Shown here in pieces: positions 16,418-24,548 of a stretch of 64,000 nucleotides of DNA. Source of the DNA: Streptococcus sp. oral taxon 431 (GTDB lineage Bacteria > Bacillota > Bacilli > Lactobacillales > Streptococcaceae). Numbering within the stretch: position 1 is the stretch's first letter; every line of letters starts with the position of its first letter. The notes beneath the pieces were generated by a model. It was given only the letters and a program-made list of their open reading frames with translations. It made no database searches and was not told the origin of the DNA. The translations under genes were made by a program, and so were the position numbers. The DNA lies in the NCBI RefSeq assembly GCF_001553685.1, contig NZ_CP014264.1:628001-692000 (forward strand), written 5' to 3'.

Positions 16418-17251
16418 ATGAACCATAAGATTGCAATTTTATCAGACATACATGGCAACATGACGGCCTTAGCTGGAGTACTTGAGGACGCTAAAAATTT
16501 GGGAGCGACTGAATATTGGCTTTTGGGAGATATTTTTCTTCCTGGGCCGGGAGCAAATGACTTGGTGGCTCTTTTGAAAGGCCTACCCATTACAGCATCC
16601 GTTCGAGGAAACTGGGATGATTGTGTTTTAGAGGCTTTAGATGGGCAATATGGTTTAGAGGATCCTCAAGAAATTCAGCTTCTCAGGATGACTCAGTATC
16701 TGATGGAGCGCCTAAACCCAGAGCAAATTGATTGGTTGAGGAATCTACCTATGGTAGCCAAGAAAGAAGTTGAAGGCTTGCGTTTTTCTCTTTCTCATAA
16801 TTTACCTGAGAAAAATTACGGTGGTGATTTGCTGGTCGAAAATGGTACAGAAAAATTTGACCAGCTACTTGATGAAGCTACAGATGTAGCCGTCTATGGA
16901 CATGTCCATAAACAGCTTTTGCGTTATGGTAGTCAAGGTCAACAAATCATCAATCCAGGTTCGATTGGTATGCCTTATTTTGACTGGAATGGGCTGAAAA
17001 ATCACCGAGCTCAGTATGCCTTACTTGAAGTTGAAAATGGTGAATTAGTCAATATTCAATTTCGAAAAATTGCCTATGACTATGAAGCAGAACTAGAATC
17101 AGCCAAGGCCAAAGGACTTCCTTTTATCGAAATGTATGAAGAATTGCGGCGAGAGGACAATTACCAAGGACATAATAGAGATTTGTTAGCTAGTCTAATT
17201 GAAAAGCATGACTATGTAGAGGATGTCAAGAATTATTTTGATTTTTTGTAA
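16418..17251 (+). CDS. Metallophosphoesterase family protein
   Basis: A 277-residue calcineurin-like phosphoesterase. The metal-binding motifs are in place: ILSDIHGNMTAL (residues 6-17, D-x-H), LLGDIFLPGPG near 37 (GD), RGNWDD near 64 (GN-[WH]-D), and YGHVHKQLL near 157 (G-H-x-H). INPGSIGMP follows. This places it with the YfcE/DUF2436-like group acting on phosphodiesters; the natural substrate is unknown. It is a single gene with an extended -10 about 70 bases upstream and a terminator downstream. Confidence 0.88.
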   Translation: MNHKIAILSDIHGNMTALAGVLEDAKNLGATEYWLLGDIFLPGPGANDLVALLKGLPITASVRGNWDDCVLEALDGQYGLEDPQEIQLLRMTQYLMERLNPEQIDWLRNLPMVAKKEVEGLRFSLSHNLPEKNYGGDLLVENGTEKFDQLLDEATDVAVYGHVHKQLLRYGSQGQQIINPGSIGMPYFDWNGLKNHRAQYALLEVENGELVNIQFRKIAYDYEAELESAKAKGLPFIEMYEELRREDNYQGHNRDLLASLIEKHDYVEDVKNYFDFL

Positions 17252-17280
17252 GAGTTGCTTTAATTAACAGATACTAAATA

Positions 17281-17307
17281 AACGATTGGACGAGCCAATC
17301 GTTTTTA
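17281..17307. terminator. Bidirectional terminator
   Basis: AACGATTGG (17281-17289) pairs with CCAATCGTT (17295-17303), followed by TTT; AT-rich on the other side. It serves the phosphoesterase gene and the convergent binding-protein gene. Confidence 0.8.
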
Positions 17308-17314
17308 ATATATC

Positions 17315-18124
17315 TTACTGTAATTGAGATTGATCTGGTAGGTAAGAACTACCGAGATAAGTTTTGCTGAGTTTTTCAAGGGTTCCATCTTGGTAGAGTT
17401 CTTTGAGAACCTTGTCAAATTGTTCTTTAAATTCTTTTTGGTCGCTTGAGAAGATGATGTAGTTGTTTGGATTGTCATTGCTTTCCAAGTCGACTAGGTT
17501 CAAGTCTAAACCTCGGTCTTGGATAATTTTTTGAACAGAGATTTTATCAAAGATTAGGAAATCAAATTCACCGTTGGCGAGGTCAGTCAGACGCTTAGCC
17601 ACATCTTCGCCAGAATATTGGATGGTAGCAGGATTGTCGGAGTGGCTTTGATTCCAGTCTGTAACGACCTTGGCAGTAGAAGTTCCGGTGTCATCCTGGG
17701 TTGTTTTACCAGCGATATCTTGAAGAGAGGTAAGAGCCTTGTCTTTTCTGCTCACAAGAACCAAAGGATTTTTTGCGATAGGTAGAGAGTAGAGGTATTT
17801 GTCTGCTCTTTCTTTGGTGTAGCTCAAGTTGTTGGCAGCAACTTGGTAACGGCCAGCATCCACTCCAGGGAAGATACTTTCCCAAGCAGTTTTTTGAAAT
17901 TCAATCTTGTATTGATCCAGTTTTTCATCGACTGCTTTTAAAACCTCAACATCATATCCGGTCAAATTACCATCTTTTTCAAAATCAAAAGGAGGGATGT
18001 CTCCAGCAGTTGCTACGACAATGGTTTTAGGACTAGCAGTAGCAGTAGAAGTACTATCTTGTTTGGCTTGTCCACAGGCGACCAACAAGGGACTAATGGC
18101 TAATAATAAGAATAATTTTTTCAT
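17315..18124 (-). CDS. Amino-acid ABC transporter substrate-binding lipoprotein
   Basis: A 269-residue family 3 solute-binding protein. The lipoprotein signal ends in LLVACGQ, with the lipidated Cys at residue 17, so it is tethered to the outer membrane face. The family 3 fold shows in DIPPFDFEKDGNLTGYDVEV near 42-61 and GRYQVAANNLSYTKER near 92-107. The best guess is a polar amino acid or cystine ligand. No permease or ATPase is adjacent, so it must serve a transporter encoded elsewhere. The ATG follows a GGAGACTCT site. Confidence 0.88.
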   Translation of the reverse strand: MKKLFLLLAISPLLVACGQAKQDSTSTATASPKTIVVATAGDIPPFDFEKDGNLTGYDVEVLKAVDEKLDQYKIEFQKTAWESIFPGVDAGRYQVAANNLSYTKERADKYLYSLPIAKNPLVLVSRKDKALTSLQDIAGKTTQDDTGTSTAKVVTDWNQSHSDNPATIQYSGEDVAKRLTDLANGEFDFLIFDKISVQKIIQDRGLDLNLVDLESNDNPNNYIIFSSDQKEFKEQFDKVLKELYQDGTLEKLSKTYLGSSYLPDQSQLQ

Positions 18125-18309
18125 AAGAGTCTCCTTTACTTAATGGTATCTAGCTTACCAGACAATCAATTAGATATCCAATATATATTTTTTATGGAGA
18201 TGATAGAAAAATATTATAATTTCAAAATTGAGCTTGAAACTAAAAGTGGAATCTTGGGAAAGATAATTTGTTTCACTAATGAAAAATCTCTGCAAGCTCT
18301 TTCAAAATA

Positions 18310-18318
18310 TGGTAAAAT
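18310..18318 (+). promoter_or_regulatory. Extended -10 of the nitroreductase gene
   Basis: TGG followed by TAAAAT (18313-18318), about 33 bases before the start codon. Confidence 0.55.
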
Positions 18319-18350
18319 GGAAGCAGTAGAAATAGAAAAGGAAATCGATT

Positions 18351-18956
18351 ATGAAATTTCTTGAGTTAAATAAAAAACGTCATGCGACTAAGCATTTTAT
18401 TGATAAACCGGTTGATCCCAAGGATGTTCGTACAGCTATCGAAATCGCAACCTTGGCACCAAGCGCTCACAACAGTCAACCTTGGAAATTTGTCGTGGTT
18501 CGTGAGAGAAATGCTGAACTAGCAAAATTGGCTTACGGTTCAAACTTTGAGCAAGTAGCATCTGCACCTGTAACCATTGCCTTGTTTACAGATACAGACT
18601 TAGCTAAACGTGCTCGCAAGATTGCCCGTACTGGTGGTGCCAACAATTTCTCAGAAGAGCAACTGCAATACTTCTTGAAAAATCTTCCAGCTGAGTTTGC
18701 GCGTTACAACGAACAACAAGTCAGTGACTACTTGGCTCTTAATGCTGGGCTTGTAGCTATGAACTTGGTCCTTGCTTTGACTGACCAAGGAATCGGATCA
18801 AACATTATCCTTGGTTTTGACAAATCAAAAGTCAATGAAGTCTTGGAAATCGAAGAACGCTTCCGTCCAGAGCTCTTGATTACAGTGGGATACACAGATG
18901 AGAAGTTAGAACCAAGCTACCGCTTGCCAGTAGATGAAATTATCGAAAAAAGATAG
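18351..18956 (+). CDS. Nitroreductase family protein
   Basis: A 201-residue FMN-dependent nitroreductase-fold protein that would reduce nitro compounds or quinones with NAD(P)H. The FMN-binding signature APSAHNSQPWKFVVV is seen at about residues 36-50, and DQGIGSNIILGF near 144-155 fits the second cofactor contact. GAAAAGGAAATCG gives a ribosome site. It lies 9 nt before pepV and is probably co-transcribed with it, an arrangement I recall from other streptococci. Confidence 0.88.
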   Translation: MKFLELNKKRHATKHFIDKPVDPKDVRTAIEIATLAPSAHNSQPWKFVVVRERNAELAKLAYGSNFEQVASAPVTIALFTDTDLAKRARKIARTGGANNFSEEQLQYFLKNLPAEFARYNEQQVSDYLALNAGLVAMNLVLALTDQGIGSNIILGFDKSKVNEVLEIEERFRPELLITVGYTDEKLEPSYRLPVDEIIEKR

Positions 18957-18965
18957 GAAGAAAAA

Positions 18966-20366
18966 ATGACAGTTATTGATTTTACAGCAGAAGTAGAAAA
19001 ACGTAAAGAAGACCTCTTGGCTGACTTGTTTAGCCTTTTGGAAATCAACTCAGAACGTGATGACAGCAAGGCAGATGCTGAGCATCCATTTGGACCTGGT
19101 CCAGTAAAAGCCTTAGAAAAATTCCTTGAAATTGCAGACCGTGATGGCTACCCAACAAAAAATGTTGATAACTACGCAGGACATTTTGAGTTTGGTGAAG
19201 GAGAAGAAGTTCTCGGAATTTTTGCCCACATGGACGTAGTGCCAGCAGGTAGCGGTTGGGACACTGACCCTTACACTCCAACTATCAAAGATGGTCGTCT
19301 TTATGCGCGTGGTGCTTCTGACGATAAGGGTCCTACTACAGCATGTTACTATGGTTTGAAAATCATCAAAGAATTGGGACTTCCAACTTCTAAGAAAGTT
19401 CGTTTCATCGTCGGAACTGACGAAGAGTCAGGTTGGGCAGATATGGACTACTACTTTGAGCATGTAGGACTTGCAAAACCAGACTTTGGTTTTTCTCCAG
19501 ATGCTGAATTCCCTATCATCAATGGTGAAAAAGGAAACATCACAGAATACCTTCACTTTGCCGGTGAAAATACTGGTGCAGTTCGTCTTCACAGCTTCAC
19601 AGGTGGTTTGCGTGAAAACATGGTTCCTGAATCAGCAACAGCAGTCGTTTCAGGTGACTTAGCTGACTTGCAAGGGAAACTAGACGCTTTCGTTGCAGAG
19701 CACAAACTCAGAGGAGAAATCCAAGAAGAGAACGGTCAGTACAAGGTGACTGTAATTGGTAAATCAGCCCATGGTGCCATGCCTGCTTCGGGTGTCAATG
19801 GTGCAACTTACCTTGCCCTCTTCCTAAGCCAATTTGCTTTTGAAGGACCTGCAAAAGACTATCTTGACATTGCTGGTAAGATTCTTTTGAACGACCACGA
19901 AGGCAAGAACTTGAAAGTAGCTCATGTGGATGAAAAGATGGGTGCCCTTTCTATGAATGCGGGTGTCTTCCGCTTTGACGAAGCAAGTGCTGATAATACT
20001 ATTGCCCTCAACTTCCGTTATCCAAAAGGAACAAGCCCAGAGCAAATCAAGTCAGTTCTTGAAACCTTGCCAGTTGCTTCAGTTAGTCTTTCTGAACATG
20101 GGCACACTCCTCACTATGTGCCAATGGAAGACCCACTCGTTCAAACCTTGTTGAATGTTTATGAAAAACAAACAGGTCTTAAAGGTCACGAACAAGTCAT
20201 CGGTGGTGGAACATTTGGACGTTTGTTAGAGCGTGGTGTCGCATACGGTGCTATGTTCCCAGATTCTATCGATACTATGCACCAAGCCAACGAATTTATT
20301 GCCTTGGATGATCTCTTCCGTGCAGCAGCCATCTACGCTGAAGCTATCTATGAATTGATCAAATAA
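18966..20366 (+). CDS. pepV: Dipeptidase PepV
   Basis: A 466-residue M20 metallopeptidase of the PepV type, which cleaves dipeptides in the cytoplasm. Zinc-site motifs: GIFAHMDVVPAG near residues 84-95 (H-x-D), GASDDKGP near 115 (bridging Asp), and GTDEESGWADM near 150 (catalytic Glu pair). The lid domain and the C-terminal His in TMHQANEF near 440 are present. The length matches PepV. The ATG follows AGGAAGAAAA. Codon use is that of a well-expressed gene. Confidence 0.95.
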   Translation: MTVIDFTAEVEKRKEDLLADLFSLLEINSERDDSKADAEHPFGPGPVKALEKFLEIADRDGYPTKNVDNYAGHFEFGEGEEVLGIFAHMDVVPAGSGWDTDPYTPTIKDGRLYARGASDDKGPTTACYYGLKIIKELGLPTSKKVRFIVGTDEESGWADMDYYFEHVGLAKPDFGFSPDAEFPIINGEKGNITEYLHFAGENTGAVRLHSFTGGLRENMVPESATAVVSGDLADLQGKLDAFVAEHKLRGEIQEENGQYKVTVIGKSAHGAMPASGVNGATYLALFLSQFAFEGPAKDYLDIAGKILLNDHEGKNLKVAHVDEKMGALSMNAGVFRFDEASADNTIALNFRYPKGTSPEQIKSVLETLPVASVSLSEHGHTPHYVPMEDPLVQTLLNVYEKQTGLKGHEQVIGGGTFGRLLERGVAYGAMFPDSIDTMHQANEFIALDDLFRAAAIYAEAIYELIK

Positions 20367-20416
20367 TGATATAGAAGTCTGAGATTTAATGCTTAGACTT
20401 CTTTTTGGAGGAGAAA

Positions 20417-21007
20417 ATGTCTCAAATTGAAAGAATCAAGCAAGCTATTATAGAGGATCCACAGAATGCCAGTTATACTGAGCAAGGCATCCAACCTCTT
20501 TTTGCAGCACCAAAAACTGCTCGTATCAATATCATTGGGCAGGCACCTGGTCTCAAAACCCAAGAAGCAGGACTTTACTGGAAGGATAAAAGTGGCGACC
20601 GCTTGCGAGACTGGTTGGGTGTGGATGAGGATACTTTTTATAATTCAGGTTACTTTGCAGTCATGCCCATGGATTTCTATTTTCCGGGACATGGGAAATC
20701 TGGTGACTTACCTCCCAGACCTGGTTTTGCAGAAAAATGGCACCCTAAACTTTTGAAAGAATTGCCAGATATTCAATTGACGCTCTTGATTGGTCAGTAT
20801 GCCCAAGCCTACTATCTACATGAGAAAGTTAGTGGCAAGGTGACAGACCGTGTGCATCGATTTAAAGATTATTTGCCTGATTATTACCCTTTGGTGCACC
20901 CGTCACCTCGGAACCAAATCTGGATGAAAAAGAATCCTTGGTTTGAGGAAGAAGTGATTCCAGATTTGAAAAAAAGAATTAAAACTATTTTAGGAGAAAA
21001 AGAATGA
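20417..21007 (+). CDS. Uracil-DNA glycosylase superfamily protein
   Basis: A 196-residue protein of the UDG fold. Motif 1 is IIGQAPG near residues 35-41 and motif 2 is LVHPSPRN near 157-164, the H-P-S-x-R-N loop that inserts into DNA. The protein has no cysteine, so it lacks the iron-sulphur cluster of family 4 and 5 enzymes. Whether it excises uracil or another base is unknown. The ATG at 20417 is set by GGAGGA (20407-20412); an in-frame TTG at 20405 lies in that site. It overlaps the rhodanese gene by 4 nt. Confidence 0.82.
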   Translation: MSQIERIKQAIIEDPQNASYTEQGIQPLFAAPKTARINIIGQAPGLKTQEAGLYWKDKSGDRLRDWLGVDEDTFYNSGYFAVMPMDFYFPGHGKSGDLPPRPGFAEKWHPKLLKELPDIQLTLLIGQYAQAYYLHEKVSGKVTDRVHRFKDYLPDYYPLVHPSPRNQIWMKKNPWFEEEVIPDLKKRIKTILGEKE

Positions 21008-21285
21008 ACGAAATTACTTTTGACGATTTTTATCAGCTTTATCAGAAAGAGTCGCTTTCTGTATTGGATGTGAGAGAAGTAGAGGAATTTGAGGCTCTTC
21101 ATTTAGAAGGTGCTCTTAATTCCCCTCTGAGTCAACTGGCAGATACTTATGAGCAACTAGATAAAACCCAGCCTTATTACGTGATCTGTAAGTCAGGAAT
21201 ACGTTCCGCACGTGCCAGCCAATTTTTAGCAGAACAAGGCTATGAGGTTGTCAATGTCCAAGGTGGCATGGATGCCTTTGAATAA
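21004..21285 (+). CDS. Rhodanese-like domain protein
   Basis: A 93-residue single rhodanese domain. It shows LDVREVEEFEALHLEGALN (residues 19-37, the substrate-entry CH2A-type motif) and the active loop VICKSGIRS with Cys61, which can carry a persulfide. Such stand-alone domains move sulfur or act in thiol stress. The start overlaps the UDG-like gene (ATGA), so the two are translationally coupled, although no functional link is obvious. Confidence 0.9.
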   Translation: MNEITFDDFYQLYQKESLSVLDVREVEEFEALHLEGALNSPLSQLADTYEQLDKTQPYYVICKSGIRSARASQFLAEQGYEVVNVQGGMDAFE

Positions 21286-21293
21286 GAAAAATT

Positions 21294-21340
21294 TCCTTCG
21301 AAACCTTTAAAAAAATGGGAAGGCTTCGAAGGATTTTTTT
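21294..21340 (+). terminator. Terminator of the UDG-rhodanese operon
   Basis: TCCTTCGAAACCTT (21294-21307) pairs with AAGGCTTCGAAGGA (21320-21333), with one mismatch, followed by seven T. Confidence 0.88.
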
Positions 21341-21345
21341 GCATT

Positions 21346-21379
21346 AAAATTCGGAAAATTGAAAACATTTCAGAATTAT
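21346..21379 (+). promoter_or_regulatory. Two adjacent CodY-like boxes upstream of brnQ
   Basis: 21346-21360 (AAAATTCGGAAAATT) matches the CodY consensus at 12 of 15 positions; 21365-21379 (ACATTTCAGAATTAT) matches at 10 of 15. CodY often binds such clustered sites. They lie about 45-80 bases upstream of the predicted transcription start. Confidence 0.55.
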
Positions 21380-21409
21380 TTCGTGACAGTCTTTTCTAGC
21401 CTTTAATCA

Positions 21410-21418
21410 TGTTATACT
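21410..21418 (+). promoter_or_regulatory. Extended -10 of brnQ
   Basis: TGT followed by TATACT (21413-21418); the -35 (TCTTTT at 21390) is poor. Confidence 0.6.
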
Positions 21419-21451
21419 AAGAAAGTATTTTATTTTTAATAAGGAGAGTTT

Positions 21452-22777
21452 ATGGCTAAAAAAGGTGCTTTAACAGGATTACTCCTGTTTGGAATATTTT
21501 TTGGAGCAGGTAACTTGATTTTCCCTCCAACTCTAGGCGCACAGTCTGGAGAAAACTTTCTCCCTGCCATTGCAGGATTTGTATTTTCAGGTGTTGGGAT
21601 TGCCGTCCTAACCTTAATCATTGGAACCCTTAATCCAAAGGGCTATATCTATGAAATTTCTAAGAAAATTTCACCATGGTTTGCGACAATTTATCTTGCA
21701 GCTTTGTACTTGTCGATTGGTCCATTCTTTGCCATTCCACGTACAGCAACGACATCATTTGAAGTTGGTATTAGTCCGCTATTAGATCAAGCAGATAAAG
21801 GTTTAGGTTTGATTGTCTTCACTATTCTATACTTTGTAGCTGCATACCTAATCTCCTTGAATCCTTCAAAAATCTTGGATCGTATCGGTCGAGTCTTGAC
21901 TCCAGTTTTTGCCATTTTAATTGTTATTCTGGTTATCCTTGGAGCTTTCAAGTATGGTGGGAACGCACCACAAGCAGCTTCAGGAGCTTATCAAGCTTCC
22001 GCCTTTGGAGCTGGTTTCTTAGAAGGATACAATACACTGGACGCGCTTGCTTCGGTTGCCTTCAGTGTTATTGCAGTACAAACCTTGAAACAACTTGGTT
22101 TTTCAAACAAGAAAGAGTACATTTCAACCATTTGGGTGGTTGGAATCGTTGTAGCACTCGGATTTAGTGCTCTCTACATCGGTCTAGGTTTCTTGGGCAA
22201 TCATTTCCCAGTAACAGAAGAAGCAATGAAGAGCGGAACTCCTGGAGTTTATATCTTGTCTCAAGCGACTCAAGAAATCTTTGGTTCGACAGCACAGCTT
22301 TTCCTAGCAGTTATGGTAACTGTTACTTGCTTTACAACGACTGTAGGCTTGATTGTATCAACTGCTGAGTTCTTTAACGGACGTTTCCCACAAATCAGCT
22401 ACAAGGTTTATGCGACTGTCTTTACCTTGATTGGTTTTGCCATTGCAAATCTTGGTTTGAGTGCTATCATTAAGTACTCTGTACCAGTTCTCGTTATTTT
22501 GTACCCAATTACGATTGCCATTGTCATGATTGTGATTGTGAACAAGTTTGTTGCTCTTTCTAAACCAGGAATGCAATTAACTGTTGGTATTGTCACAGCC
22601 ATTGCTATTGCAAGTGTTTTAGGATCTACTTTTAAAGTTGAGGTCCTTGCAAATATCGTGAACGCTCTACCATTTGCGGAGGCTTCTCTGCCATGGTTGG
22701 TACCAGCTATTATCGGAATTCTACTTTCTCTTGTTCTTCCAAATAAACAAGAAAGTGAAGCTTTTGAAATGGAATAG
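21452..22777 (+). CDS. brnQ: Branched-chain amino acid transporter BrnQ
   Basis: A 441-residue LIVCS-family carrier that imports leucine, isoleucine and valine with Na+ or H+. About 12 hydrophobic helices are visible. The N-terminal LLFGIFFGAGNLIFPPTLG (residues 10-28) is the family signature, and the PRTATTSFEVG segment near 94-104 is also typical. The ATG follows AAGGAGAGTTT. CodY-like boxes upstream fit a gene for branched-chain amino acid uptake, because CodY senses those amino acids. It is a single gene between two terminators. Confidence 0.94.
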   Translation: MAKKGALTGLLLFGIFFGAGNLIFPPTLGAQSGENFLPAIAGFVFSGVGIAVLTLIIGTLNPKGYIYEISKKISPWFATIYLAALYLSIGPFFAIPRTATTSFEVGISPLLDQADKGLGLIVFTILYFVAAYLISLNPSKILDRIGRVLTPVFAILIVILVILGAFKYGGNAPQAASGAYQASAFGAGFLEGYNTLDALASVAFSVIAVQTLKQLGFSNKKEYISTIWVVGIVVALGFSALYIGLGFLGNHFPVTEEAMKSGTPGVYILSQATQEIFGSTAQLFLAVMVTVTCFTTTVGLIVSTAEFFNGRFPQISYKVYATVFTLIGFAIANLGLSAIIKYSVPVLVILYPITIAIVMIVIVNKFVALSKPGMQLTVGIVTAIAIASVLGSTFKVEVLANIVNALPFAEASLPWLVPAIIGILLSLVLPNKQESEAFEME

Positions 22778-22805
22778 AAAAAACTTGGCATCGGCCAAGT
22801 TTTTT
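22778..22805. terminator. Bidirectional terminator between brnQ and the lipoprotein gene
   Basis: AAAAAACTTGGC (22778-22789) and GCCAAGTTTTTT (22794-22805) form a 12-bp perfect stem with a 4-nt loop; it can work in both directions. Confidence 0.9.
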
Positions 22806-22823
22806 CTATTTAGTCTTAGTTGC

Positions 22824-23360
22824 TTAGTTTTTTTCTGTATAACCAAGGTCTGTTAACATTTTTTTAGAGGCTTTAAAACTTACGTTTTTTCCAACGCCTG
22901 AGTATTCTTCTGGTAAAGCTTTTCTAAGTTCGTCAATGCTTGCAACTGAAAGATCGATTTCAAGATCTTGAACGACTTTACCATCTTTAACTTCGATTGA
23001 GAAAGTTACCCCTTTAAGTCCCTTATAGCCTTTGTAGGTTTCTTCAAGAACACTTTTTACAGCATCTGCTGTAGTATTGAGGACTTCAGGATCAGCGACA
23101 TTATGAGCAGTTTGTTTGACAACATTATCACCGTCAACTGTATATGTTAAGGTTGATACGACACCAGGCTGAGAATCGTTCACAAAGGTAGCAGTTTTTA
23201 ATTCTGATTTCTTTTCAGTAGTGCTAGATTCAGAAGTTTTTACCTCAGTCGTTTCTGGCGTAGAAGAGCTAGAAGAAGTGGTTGAAGATTGTTTTGAACA
23301 TCCCAACAAGAATGCCAAAGGCAAGGCTAAGAAAAGTGCCGTTTTGAAATATTTGTTCAT
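22824..23360 (-). CDS. DUF1307/YehR-like lipoprotein
   Basis: A 178-residue lipoprotein: signal helix, lipobox LAFLLGCSK with Cys21, then a 35-residue Ser/Thr/Glu-rich linker (low complexity) and a folded domain starting ELKTATFVNDSQPGV. The domain pattern (Y-x-x-D-x-D-x-V, TYKGYKGLKGVTFSIE) resembles the DUF1307/YehR lipoproteins of Firmicutes, whose role is not known. It is alone on the minus strand, convergent with brnQ. Confidence 0.8.
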   Translation of the reverse strand: MNKYFKTALFLALPLAFLLGCSKQSSTTSSSSSTPETTEVKTSESSTTEKKSELKTATFVNDSQPGVVSTLTYTVDGDNVVKQTAHNVADPEVLNTTADAVKSVLEETYKGYKGLKGVTFSIEVKDGKVVQDLEIDLSVASIDELRKALPEEYSGVGKNVSFKASKKMLTDLGYTEKN

Positions 23361-23465
23361 TTTGTATTCCTTTCATCATAATACTTTACTTAATTTTACC
23401 ATAGATTAATTTTAAAATCAAAGTATTTAAGTTTTTCTTTTTTGCACATACTAAGATGGGAAAAG

Positions 23466-23474
23466 TGATATAAT
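23466..23474 (+). promoter_or_regulatory. Extended -10 of the M42 peptidase gene
   Basis: TGA followed by TATAAT (23469-23474). An in-frame ATG at 23473 falls within this hexamer, which rules it out as the start. Confidence 0.7.
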
Positions 23475-23493
23475 GGTAACGAGAGGTGAAAAA

Positions 23494-24531
23494 ATGAATC
23501 AAACTGTAGAATATATCAAAGAACTAACTGCTATTGCATCGCCGACAGGTTTTACGCGTGAAATTACGAATTATCTAGTTGAGACGCTTGAAAAACTAGG
23601 CTATCAACCAGTCCGCACGGCTAAGGGTGGAGTGAACGTTACCATTAAAGGGAAAAATGACGAGCAACAACGCTATGTGACTGCTCATGTGGATACTCTG
23701 GGAGCTATCGTCCGTGCTGTTAAACCAGACGGTCGTCTCAAGATGGATCGTATCGGTGGCTATCCTTGGAACATGATTGAAGGCGAAAACTGTACAGTCC
23801 ATGTGGCTAGCACAGGAAAAACCGTTTCAGGTACGATTTTGATCCACCAAACTTCTTGTCACGTTTACAAAGATGCTGGAACTGCGGAACGTACACAGGA
23901 CAATATGGAAGTTCGTTTGGATGAAAAAGTGACCAACGAAAAAGAAACACGCGCACTCGGTATCGAAGTTGGAGACTTTATCAGTTTTGACCCACGAACT
24001 GTCGTGACTGAGACAGGCTTTATCAAGTCTCGTCATTTGGATGACAAGGTCAGCGCAGCTATTCTCCTTAATCTCCTCAAAGTCTACAAAGAAGAAGGGA
24101 TTGAACTTCCTGTCACTACGCATTTTGCCTTTTCAGTCTTTGAAGAAGTGGGGCATGGTGCTAACTCAAGTATTCCTAGTCAAGTTGTTGAGTACCTAGC
24201 AGTAGACATGGGAGCAATGGGAGATGATCAGCAGACAGACGAGTACACAGTGTCAATCTGTGTCAAAGATGCTTCAGGTCCTTATCACTACGAATTCCGT
24301 CAACATCTGGTTGCTCTAGCAAAAGAGCAAGATATTCCATTTAAACTAGATATCTATCCATTTTACGGTTCAGATGCTTCTGCAGCCATGTCAGCTGGAG
24401 CAGAAGTCAAACACGCCCTTCTCGGAGCGGGTATCGAGTCTAGTCACTCATACGAGCGTACTCATATTGATTCTGTTGTAGCAACTGAACGTATGGTCGA
24501 TGCCTATCTCAAGAGTGAGTTGGTGGACTGA
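23494..24531 (+). CDS. M42 family aminopeptidase
   Basis: A 345-residue cytoplasmic zinc/cobalt aminopeptidase. Metal and catalytic motifs in order: TAHVDTLG near 65 (His, Asp), KSRHLDDKVSA near 172 (bridging Asp), FEEVGHG near 208 (catalytic Glu pair), AVDMGAMG near 227 (Asp), and SSHSYERTHID near 311 (His). This is the YhfE/FrvX-type M42 pattern rather than the better-known streptococcal PepA. The ATG at 23494 has GAGAGGTG (23481-23488) 5 nt upstream. Confidence 0.9.
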   Translation: MNQTVEYIKELTAIASPTGFTREITNYLVETLEKLGYQPVRTAKGGVNVTIKGKNDEQQRYVTAHVDTLGAIVRAVKPDGRLKMDRIGGYPWNMIEGENCTVHVASTGKTVSGTILIHQTSCHVYKDAGTAERTQDNMEVRLDEKVTNEKETRALGIEVGDFISFDPRTVVTETGFIKSRHLDDKVSAAILLNLLKVYKEEGIELPVTTHFAFSVFEEVGHGANSSIPSQVVEYLAVDMGAMGDDQQTDEYTVSICVKDASGPYHYEFRQHLVALAKEQDIPFKLDIYPFYGSDASAAMSAGAEVKHALLGAGIESSHSYERTHIDSVVATERMVDAYLKSELVD

Positions 24532-24548
24532 AGGGTCGATAAAGTATT

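Noticed and set aside
18143-18364. A 73-codon ORF upstream of the nitroreductase gene
   Set aside because: It overlaps the nitroreductase start, has no ribosome site, and contains the extended -10 of that gene; it also covers the promoter region of the divergent binding-protein gene. Probably chance, although a decayed gene cannot be excluded.
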